Shown: positions 1-10,092, counted from the first letter of the stretch. The stretch is DNA of 64,000 bases from Amycolatopsis sp. NBRC 101858 (GCF_030269325.1 NZ_BSTD01000001.1:1752681-1816680), one strand, 5' to 3'. Notes: a model not told the origin generated them from the letters alone. Translations and numbers: made by a program.

Positions 1-1
1 G

Positions 2-418
2 GTGCACACCCCCACGGAAGCGCTCACCATGGTGCGCACCGCGCTGGAAACGGGCCTGGTCCGAAAGGACATCCGGTTCGCGCTGCGCGACGCGTTCACC
101 ATGATCAGCGGCGCGTTCGTGGCGCCGGGTCACACCCCGGACGGCCGGCCCGCCACCGTCCTGACCGTGAAGGACTCCGGCCAGCGCCTGTACCTCGACC
201 CGGACACGGCCCAGCTGCTGGCCTGGGACGCCAACCCCACGATCACGCCGACGACCATCCGCAGCAACGAGGTCGTCAGGAGCACCGCCAAGAGCCCGCC
301 TCCGTCGAGCGGCATCACGGGTCCGGCGACCACCACGCCCGAGAGCCCGGCCGGGCCGCCGCTGCCCGGGGACCTGGCGACGGAGTACTCGTTCGCGATC
401 ACCCGGACTTCGGGGTGA
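2..418 (+). CDS. C-terminal part of an unrecognised protein, cut by the window edge
   Basis: The frame is open from the first bases and ends at a TGA that abuts the radA stop codon, so this is probably the 3' end of a longer gene; the GTG at position 2 need not be the real start. The visible 138 residues hold a stretch resembling the C-terminal domain of actinobacterial CU044_5270-type proteins (a Leu-Tyr-Leu-Asp-Pro-Asp-Thr segment near residue 67). A Pro/Ser/Thr-rich linker and a short tail follow. In M. tuberculosis disA flanks radA here, and this is not disA. Function is unknown and the family suggestion is weak. Confidence 0.55.
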   Translation: MHTPTEALTMVRTALETGLVRKDIRFALRDAFTMISGAFVAPGHTPDGRPATVLTVKDSGQRLYLDPDTAQLLAWDANPTITPTTIRSNEVVRSTAKSPPPSSGITGPATTTPESPAGPPLPGDLATEYSFAITRTSG

Positions 419-1777
419 TCAGCGGGCGTGGCTGGCCGCGTTCAGCGCGTCCGCGACGTTGGCCACCTCCAGGACCCGGATCCCGGCCGGCGGTTTCCCG
501 GAGTCCGGTGGCACGAGCGCGTGCGTGAACCCCAGCCGGGCCGCCTCCGCCAGGCGGCGCCCGACGCTCGGCACCCGGCGGATCTCGCCCGCCAGCCCCA
601 CTTCGCCCACCGACACCAGCCGTGGCGACAGCGCGACGTCTTCGAACGAGGACGTCAACGCCAGCACCAGCGCGAGGTCGATCCCCGGCTCGGTGATCTT
701 CATGCCGCCGACCGTGGCCGTGTACACGTCCTTGTCGCCCAGCTTCAGCCCGCCGCGCTTCTCCAGCACCGCCAGGACCATCGCCACCCGCGCCGAGTCC
801 AGGCCGCTCACCGCGCGCCGCGGCTGCGGTGCCGACGTCGACGACACCAGCGCCTGGACCTCGCCCAGCAACGGCCGTTTGCCTTCCATCGACACCGTGA
901 TCGCCGTGCCCGGAACCGGCTCCGCCGTGCGGCTGATGAACAGCCCGGACGGGTCCGGCACGCCGACGATGCCTTCTTCCTGCAGCTCGAAGCAGCCGAT
1001 CTCGTCGGACGCGCCGAACCGGTTCTTGATGCCGCGCAGCATCCGCAGCGTCGAGTGCTTGTCGCCCTCGAACTGCAGCACCACGTCCACCAGGTGCTCC
1101 AGCACGCGCGGGCCGGCCACCGAACCGTCCTTGGTGACGTGCCCCACCAGCACCACCGGCAGCCCGCGCTCCTTGGCCACCGCGACCAGCCCGGACGTCA
1201 CCGCGCGGACCTGCGTCACCCCGCCCGGTGAGCCCTCGACCTGCGGGGACGCCATCGTCTGCACCGAGTCGACGATCAGCACACCCGGCTTGACGTCGTC
1301 GATGTGCCCGAGGATGGCGGACAGGTCGCTCTCGGCGGCCAGGTACATGCCGTCGTGGACGTTGCCCGTGCGCTCCGCGCGCAACCGGACCTGACCCGCG
1401 GACTCCTCGCCCGTGACGTACAAGGACCGGTCGACCGTCTTCGCCCACTGGTAGGCGACCTCGAGCAGCAAAGTCGACTTGCCGACGCCGGGCTCACCCG
1501 CGAGCAGCACCACGGCGCCCGGCACCAGGCCGCCGCCCAGCACGCGGTCCAGCTCGGAAACGCCGGTGCGGCGAGCGCGCGCCGCTTCGACGTCGACCTC
1601 GCCGATCGGCCGCGCGGGCATGCTCGGCGCGCCGGCGGCGACGCGCTGGATGGCCGGCTTGGCCGGGGCGCCGCGTTCCTCGAGGGTGCCCCACTCCTGG
1701 CACTCCGGACACCGGCCCAGCCACTTGGCCGCTTCGTACCCGCAGCTCGCGCAGCGGTAGGTGGTCCCTTTCTTCAC
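419..1777 (-). CDS. radA: DNA repair protein RadA (Sms)
   Basis: RadA is a RecA-like ATPase that drives branch migration and processing of recombination intermediates. The 452-residue length is normal. The N-terminus has a four-Cys zinc finger (C9, C12, C23, C26). A Walker A GEPGVGKST follows near residues 94-102, then the RadA-specific KNRFG motif near residue 250 and a C-terminal Lon-protease-like domain. The start is GTG. It converges on the truncated gene at the left edge with no spacing. The LpqE-like lipoprotein gene lies upstream on the same strand, the lpqE-radA order of M. tuberculosis. Confidence 0.96.
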   Translation of the reverse strand: MKKGTTYRCASCGYEAAKWLGRCPECQEWGTLEERGAPAKPAIQRVAAGAPSMPARPIGEVDVEAARARRTGVSELDRVLGGGLVPGAVVLLAGEPGVGKSTLLLEVAYQWAKTVDRSLYVTGEESAGQVRLRAERTGNVHDGMYLAAESDLSAILGHIDDVKPGVLIVDSVQTMASPQVEGSPGGVTQVRAVTSGLVAVAKERGLPVVLVGHVTKDGSVAGPRVLEHLVDVVLQFEGDKHSTLRMLRGIKNRFGASDEIGCFELQEEGIVGVPDPSGLFISRTAEPVPGTAITVSMEGKRPLLGEVQALVSSTSAPQPRRAVSGLDSARVAMVLAVLEKRGGLKLGDKDVYTATVGGMKITEPGIDLALVLALTSSFEDVALSPRLVSVGEVGLAGEIRRVPSVGRRLAEAARLGFTHALVPPDSGKPPAGIRVLEVANVADALNAASHAR

Positions 1778-1816
1778 CCCGCGAGGCTATCGGCGACCAC
1801 CGACAAAACCGGGGAC

Positions 1817-2503
1817 CTACTCCTTGACGTGCGCCGGCGCCGCGACGGGCAGCTCGACGGTGACCGCTCCGGCGTTCTTGAAGACGAAGGTGACCTTGAT
1901 GGTCTGCCCCGGCCAGAGCGGCTGCTTCAGCCCGGCCAGCGTCACGGTGCCCTTGCCGACGGTCGCCGGGGCGGCGGTCGGCGTCGCGCTGCTCGACGGC
2001 GTCTCGGCCGACGAAGAAGAAGACGTCGCGGTGCCGGTGCCGGTGGAGCTGGTGCCCGTGGCGGTCCCGGTGGCGGTCGGGGCTTCCGACGACGAGGACG
2101 GCGAGGACGGCGGTGTGGTCTGCACCTCGTTGGTGGACTCGACGGCGTCGTCCGGGCCGATCACCAGGGAGTGCCCGGCGACGACGTCCTTCGAGCCGCC
2201 GACGGTCGCCTGGGCGCCGTCCTCGGTCGTCACCGAAACGAGCGTGTCGTCCTGGGCGCCCTGGTTCACGATCGTCAGCGTCAGCGCCGGGGTCGCGCCG
2301 GCCGCGTACCCCGGGCCGGACGTCGGGTACTGCACCGCGACGTCGCGCAGGACAATCGTCTTGACCTGGGCATACGTGCCGTTGACCGCGGGCTGCTGCG
2401 AGTCGGTCTGAGTGATCTGGCCGGCCCCGCACCCGGCGAGCACGAGCGCGGCACCGAGCGCCAGCACGCCCGCGCCGAGCACGCGACGATTCTGCAGCCT
2501 CAC
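1817..2503 (-). CDS. lpqE: LpqE-like secreted lipoprotein
   Basis: This 228-residue protein starts with a signal peptide ending in a lipobox (Leu-Ala-Gly-Cys, Cys near residue 24), so it should be a membrane-anchored exported lipoprotein. Two conserved-looking blocks (about residues 28-115 and 175-228) are separated by a low-complexity Ser/Thr/Ala/Pro linker of roughly 50 residues. Position next to radA and divergent from carD matches lpqE (Rv3584), which is shorter. The role of LpqE is not firmly established; the C-terminal block resembles extracellular domains of the DUF461/PCuAC kind. The name rests mainly on synteny. Confidence 0.7.
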   Translation of the reverse strand: MRLQNRRVLGAGVLALGAALVLAGCGAGQITQTDSQQPAVNGTYAQVKTIVLRDVAVQYPTSGPGYAAGATPALTLTIVNQGAQDDTLVSVTTEDGAQATVGGSKDVVAGHSLVIGPDDAVESTNEVQTTPPSSPSSSSEAPTATGTATGTSSTGTGTATSSSSSAETPSSSATPTAAPATVGKGTVTLAGLKQPLWPGQTIKVTFVFKNAGAVTVELPVAAPAHVKE

Positions 2504-2745
2504 GTCGCAGTCCTTCCCTTTTCACGGCCTCGTCCCCGCGAAGACTAGCCGGGGGCGATCTCCCGCACCGAACCGGTCCGCGTTGCGCCCAAGATCAACC
2601 GTCCACAAAGGATTTCCCTTTGCCCGCCGGAACCCGTCGCGGTCACCTGCATGAGCATGGGGGTCGGACGTTTGTCAACCCCCGCTCAGGCCGCTGACCT
2701 GCGAGGACGAGTCCGGCCCGCTAGGTGGGCACTGGCGGACCGTGA

Positions 2746-2775
2746 TAGGATGGAGTCAGCGAAAGGGGCAGAGGA
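2746..2775 (+). promoter_or_regulatory. Candidate carD promoter -10 element and ribosome binding site
   Basis: A TAGGAT hexamer (2746-2751) fits the actinobacterial TAnnnT -10 consensus. A GAGGA ribosome binding site (2771-2775) lies just before the carD ATG. No convincing -35 element is seen. The 275-bp region between lpqE and carD is otherwise featureless. Confidence 0.4.
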
Positions 2776-2778
2776 CAC

Positions 2779-3270
2779 ATGGTTTTCAAGGTCGGAGAGA
2801 CCGTCGTCTACCCGCACCACGGTGCCGCACTCATCGAAGCCATCGAGACCCGCGTGATCAAGGGCGAGGAAAAGAAGTACCTCGTCCTCAAGGTCGCGCA
2901 AGGGGATCTCACGGTTCGCGTGCCCGCTGACAACGCCGAGATCGTAGGCGTACGCGATGTCGTCGGGCAAGAAGGACTGGACAAGGTCTTCGACGTTTTG
3001 CGTGCTCCGCACACCGAGGAACCAACGAACTGGTCTCGTCGGTACAAGGCCAACCTCGAGAAGCTCGCCTCCGGCGATGTGAACAAGGTGGCCGAAGTGG
3101 TGCGCGACCTCTGGCGGCGAGAGAAGGACCGAGGACTTTCAGCCGGCGAGAAGCGCATGCTGGCGAAGGCTCGGCAAATTCTGGTCAGCGAGCTCGCGCT
3201 CGCGGAGGGCACCGACGAGGACAAGGCTGAGGTCCTCCTCGACGAAGTTCTGGAAACCGCGACGGTCTGA
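2779..3270 (+). CDS. carD: RNA polymerase-binding transcription factor CarD
   Basis: CarD binds the RNA polymerase beta subunit and stabilises the open complex at rRNA and many other promoters; it is essential in mycobacteria. The 163 residues match the family length (162 in M. tuberculosis). The N-terminal Tudor-like RNAP-interaction domain opens with [14 protein letters not shown]. The C-terminal helical DNA-binding domain contains the [10 protein letters not shown] and [10 protein letters not shown] segments. It lies upstream of ispD-ispF in the same direction, the order known from mycobacteria, separated by a structured 145-bp gap. Confidence 0.97.
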   Translation: MVFKVGETVVYPHHGAALIEAIETRVIKGEEKKYLVLKVAQGDLTVRVPADNAEIVGVRDVVGQEGLDKVFDVLRAPHTEEPTNWSRRYKANLEKLASGDVNKVAEVVRDLWRREKDRGLSAGEKRMLAKARQILVSELALAEGTDEDKAEVLLDEVLETATV

Positions 3271-3359
3271 GAATCTTATTCTGGTTAGGACGGCGCCACG
3301 GACCGCAGGTGGCCTGCCTGCGGCGACTTCGCGCCGGCCGACGGCTGAATAAGGTTCTC
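3269..3359 (+). other. Long inverted repeat and nested hairpin between carD and ispD
   Basis: Arms GAGAATCTTATTC (3269-3281, overlapping the carD stop) and GAATAAGGTTCTC (3347-3359) pair at 12 of 13 positions, the odd pair being G-U in RNA. A GC hairpin (CCGCAGG 3303-3309 with CCTGCGG 3316-3322) sits inside. The arms are AT-rich in GC-rich surroundings. It could be an attenuator, a terminator with a long loop, or an RNA element. Confidence 0.45.
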
Positions 3360-3378
3360 AATGCCCAGGGCATCCCGC

Positions 3379-3406
3379 CTGACGGGCAGGTGGGTGCCTC
3401 TACGAT
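3379..3406 (+). promoter_or_regulatory. Candidate promoter for ispD-ispF, possibly leaderless
   Basis: CTGACG (3379-3384) and TACGAT (3401-3406) are spaced 16 bp apart. The -10 ends 9 bases before the ATG at 3416 and there is no Shine-Dalgarno sequence, so the transcript may start at or next to the start codon. Confidence 0.4.
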
Positions 3407-3415
3407 CGCGAACCG

Positions 3416-4030
3416 ATGAACGTCGTCGTGATCGTGACCGTCGCACATCATGCCTCCGACGGAGAGCTCGCTCTCACGCCGGTCCATGGTGAGGCGCTAC
3501 TCACGCACACCGTGCGGGGGCTGCTAGGCGTACCGGAAATCGATCTGGTTGTCGTAGCGGCCCCCCAGCGGTGTGCTTTGTCGTTTTCCGAGGCGGTTCG
3601 CGGCCTCGCCTGCCGGGTCGTCACCGGCTCGCCCCACCAGGCCTTCGCCGCGGTCGAGCCCGATCTTCCCCGTGAGTCAGTTGTACTCCTCCACGACGCG
3701 CTGCGGGCCTTCATTCCTGCGGAAACCGTGCGTGGTGTCATCGCTGCGGTCGGTGACTCCCCGGTCGTGGTGCCGGTGCTGCCGATGGCGGACACGGTGA
3801 AGGTGACCGACGCCTCGTTCATCACCGGCACCGAGGACCGCTCGCGGCTGCGCACGGTCCAGACCCCGATCGGCTACACGCTCGCGGCGTTCCGGTCGGC
3901 CGAGCCGTGGGACGTCACCGGCGCGGCGACGGTCCCCGGGCACCCGGACGCGATGCGCGTCACGACCGATTTCGAACTGTCCCTGGCCGAGGCGATCGCG
4001 GCGGCACCGAAGAACGAGGAGACGCTGTGA
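3416..4030 (+). CDS. ispD: Divergent IspD-like protein (MEP cytidylyltransferase homologue)
   Basis: Position between carD and ispF and the C-terminal half identify an IspD homologue; IspD joins CTP to 2-C-methylerythritol 4-phosphate in isoprenoid synthesis. Recognisable segments are LHDALR (for VHDAAR), [15 protein letters not shown] (for VQTPQGF) and [13 protein letters not shown]. The N-terminus is [20 protein letters not shown]. It lacks the glycine-rich PAAGxGxR loop and the PKxF lysine, which include the Arg20 and Lys27 equivalents of E. coli IspD. The second conserved block (GGxxRxxSV) is also absent, and the protein is about 25 residues short. Either it has lost activity or the family has diverged here. 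The gene overlaps ispF by 4 bp. Confidence 0.75.
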   Translation: MNVVVIVTVAHHASDGELALTPVHGEALLTHTVRGLLGVPEIDLVVVAAPQRCALSFSEAVRGLACRVVTGSPHQAFAAVEPDLPRESVVLLHDALRAFIPAETVRGVIAAVGDSPVVVPVLPMADTVKVTDASFITGTEDRSRLRTVQTPIGYTLAAFRSAEPWDVTGAATVPGHPDAMRVTTDFELSLAEAIAAAPKNEETL

Positions 4031-4494
4031 GGATCGGCAACGGGGTCGACGTCCACCCGGTCGAGGCGGGCCGCGAGTGCTGGATGGCAGGGCTGCGGTG
4101 GCCGGGCGTCGACGGCTGCGCAGGCCATTCGGACGGCGACGTGGCAGCCCACGCCCTGTGCGACGCCCTGCTGTCGGCGGCGGGCCTGGGCGACCTCGGC
4201 GCGGTGTTCGGCACGGGCGACCCCCGGATGGACGGCGCGCACGGAGCGGACATGCTCACGGAGGTCCGCGAGCTGATCTCGGCGGCCGGCTGGCGGGTGG
4301 GGAACGCGACGGTCCAGATCGTGGGGAACGCACCACGGGTGGGAAAGCGGCGCGAGGAAGCGCAGAAGGTGCTGTCCGAGGCGGTGGGCGGCCCGGTGAG
4401 CGTATCGGGAACGACATCGGACGGCTTGGGGTTGACGGGCCGCGGCGAGGGCATCGCAGCCTTCGCGACGGCCCTGCTGCTGGCAGCGGAATAG
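4027..4494 (+). CDS. ispF: 2-C-methyl-D-erythritol 2,4-cyclodiphosphate synthase
   Basis: IspF cyclises CDP-methylerythritol 2-phosphate to the 2,4-cyclodiphosphate with release of CMP. The GTG start overlaps the ispD stop (GTGA), giving 155 residues, a normal length. The zinc ligands are intact: Asp8 and His10 in DVH, and the histidine of [12 protein letters not shown]. The C-terminal [19 protein letters not shown] block carries the expected Thr pair and the GRGEGI signature. Unlike its partner IspD it looks fully functional, so the pathway is probably used. Confidence 0.95.
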   Translation: MRIGNGVDVHPVEAGRECWMAGLRWPGVDGCAGHSDGDVAAHALCDALLSAAGLGDLGAVFGTGDPRMDGAHGADMLTEVRELISAAGWRVGNATVQIVGNAPRVGKRREEAQKVLSEAVGGPVSVSGTTSDGLGLTGRGEGIAAFATALLLAAE

Positions 4495-4496
4495 CC

Positions 4497-4521
4497 TCAC
4501 GCCGGCACTGGTTCGGCGTGA
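4497..4521 (+). terminator. Perfect stem-loop after ispF
   Basis: TCACGCCG (4497-4504) pairs perfectly with CGGCGTGA (4514-4521) around a 9-nt loop. It begins 3 bases after the ispF stop and ends one base before the next ATG. It has no T tract, so it may be a terminator or a structure that limits initiation of the next gene. Confidence 0.5.
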
Positions 4522-4522
4522 T

Positions 4523-4918
4523 ATGGCCCTCACCCTCTCGGACGATGTCCGCGCGCTGATCGACGGGAAGAACTTCGCCACCGTCGCCACCCTCGACGCC
4601 GACGGCAGCCCGCAGACCTCCGTCGTCTGGGTCGGGCTCGACGACGGTGACCTCGTCTTCAGCGCGACCGAGGACCGCCGGAAGGTGCGCAACCTGCGGC
4701 GCGACCCGCGCGTGAGCGTCTCGATCATCGACGCCGGGAACCCGTACCGCCACACCCAGCTCCGCGGCACCGTGACCATCGAGCCCGACCCCGGCAAAGC
4801 CCTCCCGAAGGCGCTCAGCCACAAGTACCTCGCCCAGGACCCGCCGCCCGAAGGCCCCGAGGCCGAGCGCGTCGTCGTCCGCCTCCACGTCGGGAAAGTC
4901 GCGGGCAACGTCAAATAA
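4523..4918 (+). CDS. PPOX-class flavin or F420-dependent oxidoreductase-like protein
   Basis: This 131-residue protein has the split beta-barrel of pyridoxamine-5'-phosphate-oxidase-like enzymes. It opens with an LIDGKNFATVATLDADGSPQ segment typical of TIGR03618-type F420-binding family members, followed by RRKVRNLRRDPRVS, which contributes to cofactor phosphate binding in the family. The substrate is unknown. The next gene is a paralogue 10 bp downstream, a tandem duplication. There is no clear Shine-Dalgarno sequence; the ATG follows the stem-loop directly. Confidence 0.82.
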   Translation: MALTLSDDVRALIDGKNFATVATLDADGSPQTSVVWVGLDDGDLVFSATEDRRKVRNLRRDPRVSVSIIDAGNPYRHTQLRGTVTIEPDPGKALPKALSHKYLAQDPPPEGPEAERVVVRLHVGKVAGNVK

Positions 4919-4928
4919 GGTCTGCACC

Positions 4929-5318
4929 ATGACCTTCAACGAGGCCACCAAGGCCCTGCTCGACGGCAAGAACTACCCGGTCGTCGCCACCACCAACGCC
5001 GACGGCTCGCCGCAGAGTTCGGTCGTCTGGGCGCGCCGCGACGGGGACACCGTGGTCTTCGTGACCGTCCAGGGCCGGCGCAAGGAGCGCAACATCCGCC
5101 GTGATCCGCGGGTGTCGCTTTCCGTCTTCGACCTGGCCGATCCGGAGAACTACGTCGAGATCCGCGGGCGCGCCGAGGTCACCGTCGAGGGCGGCCGCGA
5201 ACTCAACGACGAGCTCGCCCGCAAGTACATCGGCACGGAGTTCCCGCCCGAGCCGGCCGACGTCGTGCGCGTGCTCGTCCGCGTTGTTCCCGAACACATC
5301 ACAGGGCATTCGGCCTGA
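4929..5318 (+). CDS. PPOX-class oxidoreductase-like protein, tandem paralogue
   Basis: At 129 residues this repeats the plan of its upstream neighbour: LLDGKNYPVVATTNADGSPQ near the N-terminus, then RRKERNIRRDPRVSLSVFD, a beta-rich middle (YVEIRGRAEVTVEGG) and a KYIGTEF segment near residue 99. The two copies share most motif positions but differ elsewhere, so the duplication is old. They could form a heterodimer, since PPOX proteins are usually dimers. The gene is probably cotranscribed with its paralogue and the HAD gene 22 bp downstream. The substrate is unknown. Confidence 0.82.
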   Translation: MTFNEATKALLDGKNYPVVATTNADGSPQSSVVWARRDGDTVVFVTVQGRRKERNIRRDPRVSLSVFDLADPENYVEIRGRAEVTVEGGRELNDELARKYIGTEFPPEPADVVRVLVRVVPEHITGHSA

Positions 5319-5340
5319 CGATCCCGTTAGGCTGGAAACC

Positions 5341-6027
5341 ATGACGATCAGGGCGGTGTTGTTCGACTTCTCCGGCACGCTCTTCCGGCTCGAGCAGGAC
5401 GAGTCCTGGCTCGCCGAGCTGACCGACCACGAGGGCACGCCGCTCGACATCGAGGCGCAGGCCGAGCTGATGCGCCGGATGACCGCCCCCGTCGGGCAGG
5501 TCGTCGAGCTCGACGCCGAGCACGTGCACGCCTGGCACCACCGCGACCGCGACCCCGGGCTGCACCGGAAGGTCTACCTCGAGGTGCTCAAGAAGTCGGG
5601 CGTCCCGCACGCCGACCAGGCCGAGGCCCTCTACAACCGGCTGATCGATCCCAGCCAGTGGACGCCGTACCCGGACACCGAAGCCGCGCTGAAGGCGGCG
5701 TCCGAGCGGGGCCTGAAGGTCGGCGTGCTGAGCAACATCGCCTTCGACATCCGGCCGGCCTTCACCGCACGCGGGTGGGACGCCTACGTCGACGAGTTCG
5801 TGCTGTCCTTCGAGGTCGGCGCCATCAAGCCGGAGCTGGAGATCTTCCGCAAGGCCGTGCAGGCCCTCGGTGTCCCGGCCACCGGCACGCTGATGGTCGG
5901 CGACAGCGAGGAGGCCGACGGCGGCGCCCGCGCGCTCGGCTGCGAGTTCGCGCTGGTCGACCCGCTGCCCACCGCCGAACGGCCGGACGCCCTGCTCACG
6001 GCACTGCGCACGCACGGCGTCGCCTGA
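5341..6027 (+). CDS. HAD-superfamily hydrolase-like protein with an altered nucleophile motif
   Basis: The 228-residue protein begins MTIRAVLFDFSGTLFRL and carries the later HAD motifs: VLSN (motif II), the lysine of GAIKPELEIF (motif III) and VGDSEEAD (motif IV). Motif I is normally DxDxT; here it reads DFSGT, so the second Asp (the general acid/base of HAD phosphatases) is Ser. Dehalogenase-type members also lack that Asp, so this may not be an ordinary phosphatase. The ATG at 5341 was chosen because it directly precedes motif I. Confidence 0.85.
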   Translation: MTIRAVLFDFSGTLFRLEQDESWLAELTDHEGTPLDIEAQAELMRRMTAPVGQVVELDAEHVHAWHHRDRDPGLHRKVYLEVLKKSGVPHADQAEALYNRLIDPSQWTPYPDTEAALKAASERGLKVGVLSNIAFDIRPAFTARGWDAYVDEFVLSFEVGAIKPELEIFRKAVQALGVPATGTLMVGDSEEADGGARALGCEFALVDPLPTAERPDALLTALRTHGVA

Positions 6028-6069
6028 GGGGCTGCGACATCGCTCACGCCCACCCCGTACCCTTTCAGG

Positions 6070-7458
<1,389 letters not shown>

Positions 7459-7487
7459 TCCCGTTACACAGCAAGGAAACTTTCACC

Positions 7488-8444
7488 ATGGCAGGCAATT
7501 CGCGGCGCCAGGGCGCGATCCGCAAGACGGGCACCAAGAAGGGTGCCGTCGTCGGCTCGGGCGGTCAGCGCCGCAAGGCCCTCGAAGGCAAGGGCCCGAC
7601 CCCGAAGGCGGAGGACCGTCCCGGGCACAAGGCCTACCGCCAGAACAACGCGCAGGCCAAGCGCGACCAGGCGCGGCAGAAGAAGGCCGACAAGCCGGAG
7701 CTGATCGCCGGGCGCAACCCGGTGGTCGAGGCGCTGCGCGCGGGCGTCCCCGCGACCGCGCTGTACGTCGCGCTGAACATCGAGATCGACGACCGCGTGA
7801 ACGACGCCGTCCGGCTGGCCGGCGACAAGGGCATCTCGATCCTGGAGATCCCGCGCGAGGAGCTGGACCGCAAGACCAACCGGGCCGTGCACCAGGGCCT
7901 GGGCCTGCAGGTCCCGCCGTTCGAGTACGCGCACCCGGACGACCTGATGGCGGCGGCCCGCAACTCGGGCGAGGTGCCGCTGTTCGTCGCGCTCGACGGC
8001 GTGACCGACCCGCGGAACCTGGGCGCGGTGATCCGCTCGGCGGCCGCGTTCGGCGCGCACGGCGTGCTGCTGCCGGAGCGGCGCAGCGCGGGCATGACGG
8101 CGGTGGCGTGGCGGACGAGCGCCGGCACGGCGGCGAAGCTGCCGATCGCGGTGGCCACCAACCTGACCCGCCAGCTCAAGGCGTGGGCGAACGACGGCCT
8201 GATGCTGGTTGGCCTGGACGCCGACGGCTCGGTGGACATCGACGAGCTCGCCCTGGCGGCGGACCCGCTGGTGATCGTGCTGGGCTCGGAGGGCCGCGGC
8301 CTGTCGCGCCTGGTCCGCGAGACGTGCGACGCGACGGTGTCGATCCCGATGGCGGCGGGCGTGGAGTCGCTCAACGCGTCGGTGGCGGCGGGGGTGCTGC
8401 TGGCCGAGGTGGCGCGACGCCGCCGTCTCGCCGGTCGGGTCTGA
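7488..8444 (+). CDS. SpoU/TrmH-family rRNA 2'-O-methyltransferase (RlmB-like)
   Basis: This 318-residue protein has a basic, disordered first 75 residues, an RNA-binding substrate domain beginning [14 protein letters not shown], and the SpoU knot domain with its three motifs: [27 protein letters not shown] and [23 protein letters not shown]-dependent 2'-O-ribose methylation of 23S rRNA is the usual role. It corresponds to Rv3579c (TsnR). The ATG at 7488 is preceded by AAGGAAA at 7473 and is preferred over an upstream in-frame GTG inside cysS. Whether it modifies the RlmB or the thiostrepton-type site cannot be told from sequence. Confidence 0.92.
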   Translation: MAGNSRRQGAIRKTGTKKGAVVGSGGQRRKALEGKGPTPKAEDRPGHKAYRQNNAQAKRDQARQKKADKPELIAGRNPVVEALRAGVPATALYVALNIEIDDRVNDAVRLAGDKGISILEIPREELDRKTNRAVHQGLGLQVPPFEYAHPDDLMAAARNSGEVPLFVALDGVTDPRNLGAVIRSAAAFGAHGVLLPERRSAGMTAVAWRTSAGTAAKLPIAVATNLTRQLKAWANDGLMLVGLDADGSVDIDELALAADPLVIVLGSEGRGLSRLVRETCDATVSIPMAAGVESLNASVAAGVLLAEVARRRRLAGRV

Positions 8445-8496
8445 CACCACCACCCAGTCGGGTTAAGGTCACCGTCGGATAACTCGAGGGGACCCG

Positions 8497-9930
8497 ATGT
8501 CGTTCGTTTCGCCACTGTTCCTGTGGTACTTCATGCCGGCGGTGCTCATCGCCGTGCTGGTGTGCCCCCGGACGTGGCGGAACGGCATCGTCGCGGTCGG
8601 CAGCCTGCTGTTCTACACGATCGGCGCCGGGCCGTTCGTGCTCCTGCTGCTCGGCTGCATGGTCGTGAACTTCCTGGCCGGCCCGCTGCTGGCCCCGGAC
8701 CCGTTCGACCTCGACGGCGGCCGCCGGCGCAAGATCCTCATCGCGGTGGTGTCGCTCGACGTCACGGTGCTGCTGATCTGGAAGTACGCCGGGTTCGCGA
8801 CGCAGCAGATCGCGGCCGTCGCGCACTGGTTCGGCGGCAGCGTGCCGGTGGCGAGCCTGGTGGTGCCGATCGGCATCTCGTTCTACACGTTCCACCACAT
8901 TTCGTACGTGGTCGACATCTACCGAGGTGAGCGGCAGGCGCTGCGCAACCCGGTGTCGTTCGCGGCGTACATCGCGATGTTCCCGCAGCTGGTGGCCGGC
9001 CCGATCGTCCGCTACCGCGAGATCGCCGACCAGCTGCCCCAGCTGCGCTCCCACCGCCTCGACGACCTGGCGGCCGGCTTCCCCCGGTTCGCGCTCGGGC
9101 TGTGCAAGAAGACGATCATCGCCGACTCGCTGAGCCCCCTGGTCGAGGCGTGTTTCAAGGTGCCCCCGGACCAGATGACGTTCGCAACGGCGTGGCTCGG
9201 CGCGATCGGCTACACGCTCCAGCTGTTCTTCGACTTTTCCGGCTATTCGGACATGGCGATCGGCCTGGGCCGCATGCTGGGCTTCAGGTTGCCGGAGAAC
9301 TTCGCGAGGCCGTACTCATCGGTGACGATCACGGAGTTCTGGCGCCGCTGGCACATGAGCTTGAGCCGCTGGTTCCGCGACTACGTGTACATCCCCCTGG
9401 GCGGCAACCGCCACGGCGCAGCGCGCACGTACCGGAACCTGTGCATCGTGTTCGTGTTGACGGGCTTCTGGCACGGAGCGCAGTGGACGTTCCTGGTGTG
9501 GGGCTGCTACCACGGGGCGTTGCTGGTGATCGAGCGCCGCTTCGGCCTGGACCTGGACCCGGCGGTCCGCTGGAAGAGGTACGCGCGCAGGGCGTTGACC
9601 ATGCTCCTGGTGGTGTTCGGCTGGGTGTTCTTCAGATCGGCCGACCTGGGCCACGCCCTATCGATGATCGGCCACATGCTGATCCCCGACTTCGAAGGCC
9701 TGGGCACAGGAGTAGAGCAGGCATTCACGAACCAGAGGCTGGTGCTGCTCCTGGCGGCCCTGGCGGTGTTCCTCCTCCCGGCCCACCCGGTAACAGGACC
9801 GCTCCTGGAGTCATCGAGAAGCAAGCCGGCAACGGCATTGCGCATAGGCGTGATGACGGTAGGCCTGCTGTACGCGGCAATCCTGATCGCAACAGGAACA
9901 TTCAGCCCATTCTTGTACTACCAGTTCTAG
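8497..9930 (+). CDS. MBOAT-family membrane O-acyltransferase (AlgI-like)
   Basis: The 477-residue polytopic membrane protein carries the AlgI/PatA-type core. An early YTFHHISYVVDIYRGE block is followed by FPQLVAGPIVRYRE, FDFSGYSDMAIGLGR and FWRRWHMSLSRWFRDYVYIP. The catalytic histidine lies in FWHGAQW. Such enzymes move acyl groups across the membrane onto polysaccharides or other exported acceptors, usually with a periplasmic SGNH partner. The nearest SGNH gene here is convergent and lacks a signal peptide, so it is not an obvious partner. The last 90 codons use unusually many A-ending codons. Substrate unknown. Confidence 0.9.
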   Translation: MSFVSPLFLWYFMPAVLIAVLVCPRTWRNGIVAVGSLLFYTIGAGPFVLLLLGCMVVNFLAGPLLAPDPFDLDGGRRRKILIAVVSLDVTVLLIWKYAGFATQQIAAVAHWFGGSVPVASLVVPIGISFYTFHHISYVVDIYRGERQALRNPVSFAAYIAMFPQLVAGPIVRYREIADQLPQLRSHRLDDLAAGFPRFALGLCKKTIIADSLSPLVEACFKVPPDQMTFATAWLGAIGYTLQLFFDFSGYSDMAIGLGRMLGFRLPENFARPYSSVTITEFWRRWHMSLSRWFRDYVYIPLGGNRHGAARTYRNLCIVFVLTGFWHGAQWTFLVWGCYHGALLVIERRFGLDLDPAVRWKRYARRALTMLLVVFGWVFFRSADLGHALSMIGHMLIPDFEGLGTGVEQAFTNQRLVLLLAALAVFLLPAHPVTGPLLESSRSKPATALRIGVMTVGLLYAAILIATGTFSPFLYYQF

Positions 9931-9999
9931 AGCGACGGCAGACCACCAAAACGCAAGCCGGCCGACCACACCACCCCACCGAACCGATAAGCAGCGACC

Positions 10000-10061
10000 T
10001 CAGCGGCCGGCGCGCCGGGTCAAGGCATCTTTCCCGCCTTGACGCGGTGCGCCGGCCGCTG
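10000..10061. terminator. Large two-tier inverted repeat between convergent genes
   Basis: An outer 14-bp arm (10000-10013) pairs with 10048-10061. Inside it GTCAAGGC (10018-10025) pairs with GCCTTGAC (10036-10043). The two tiers form one long interrupted stem between the MBOAT and SGNH genes and should terminate transcription from both sides. Confidence 0.7.
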
Positions 10062-10092
10062 AACAATCGAGCGTTCGGGTCGAGGGGGTTAC

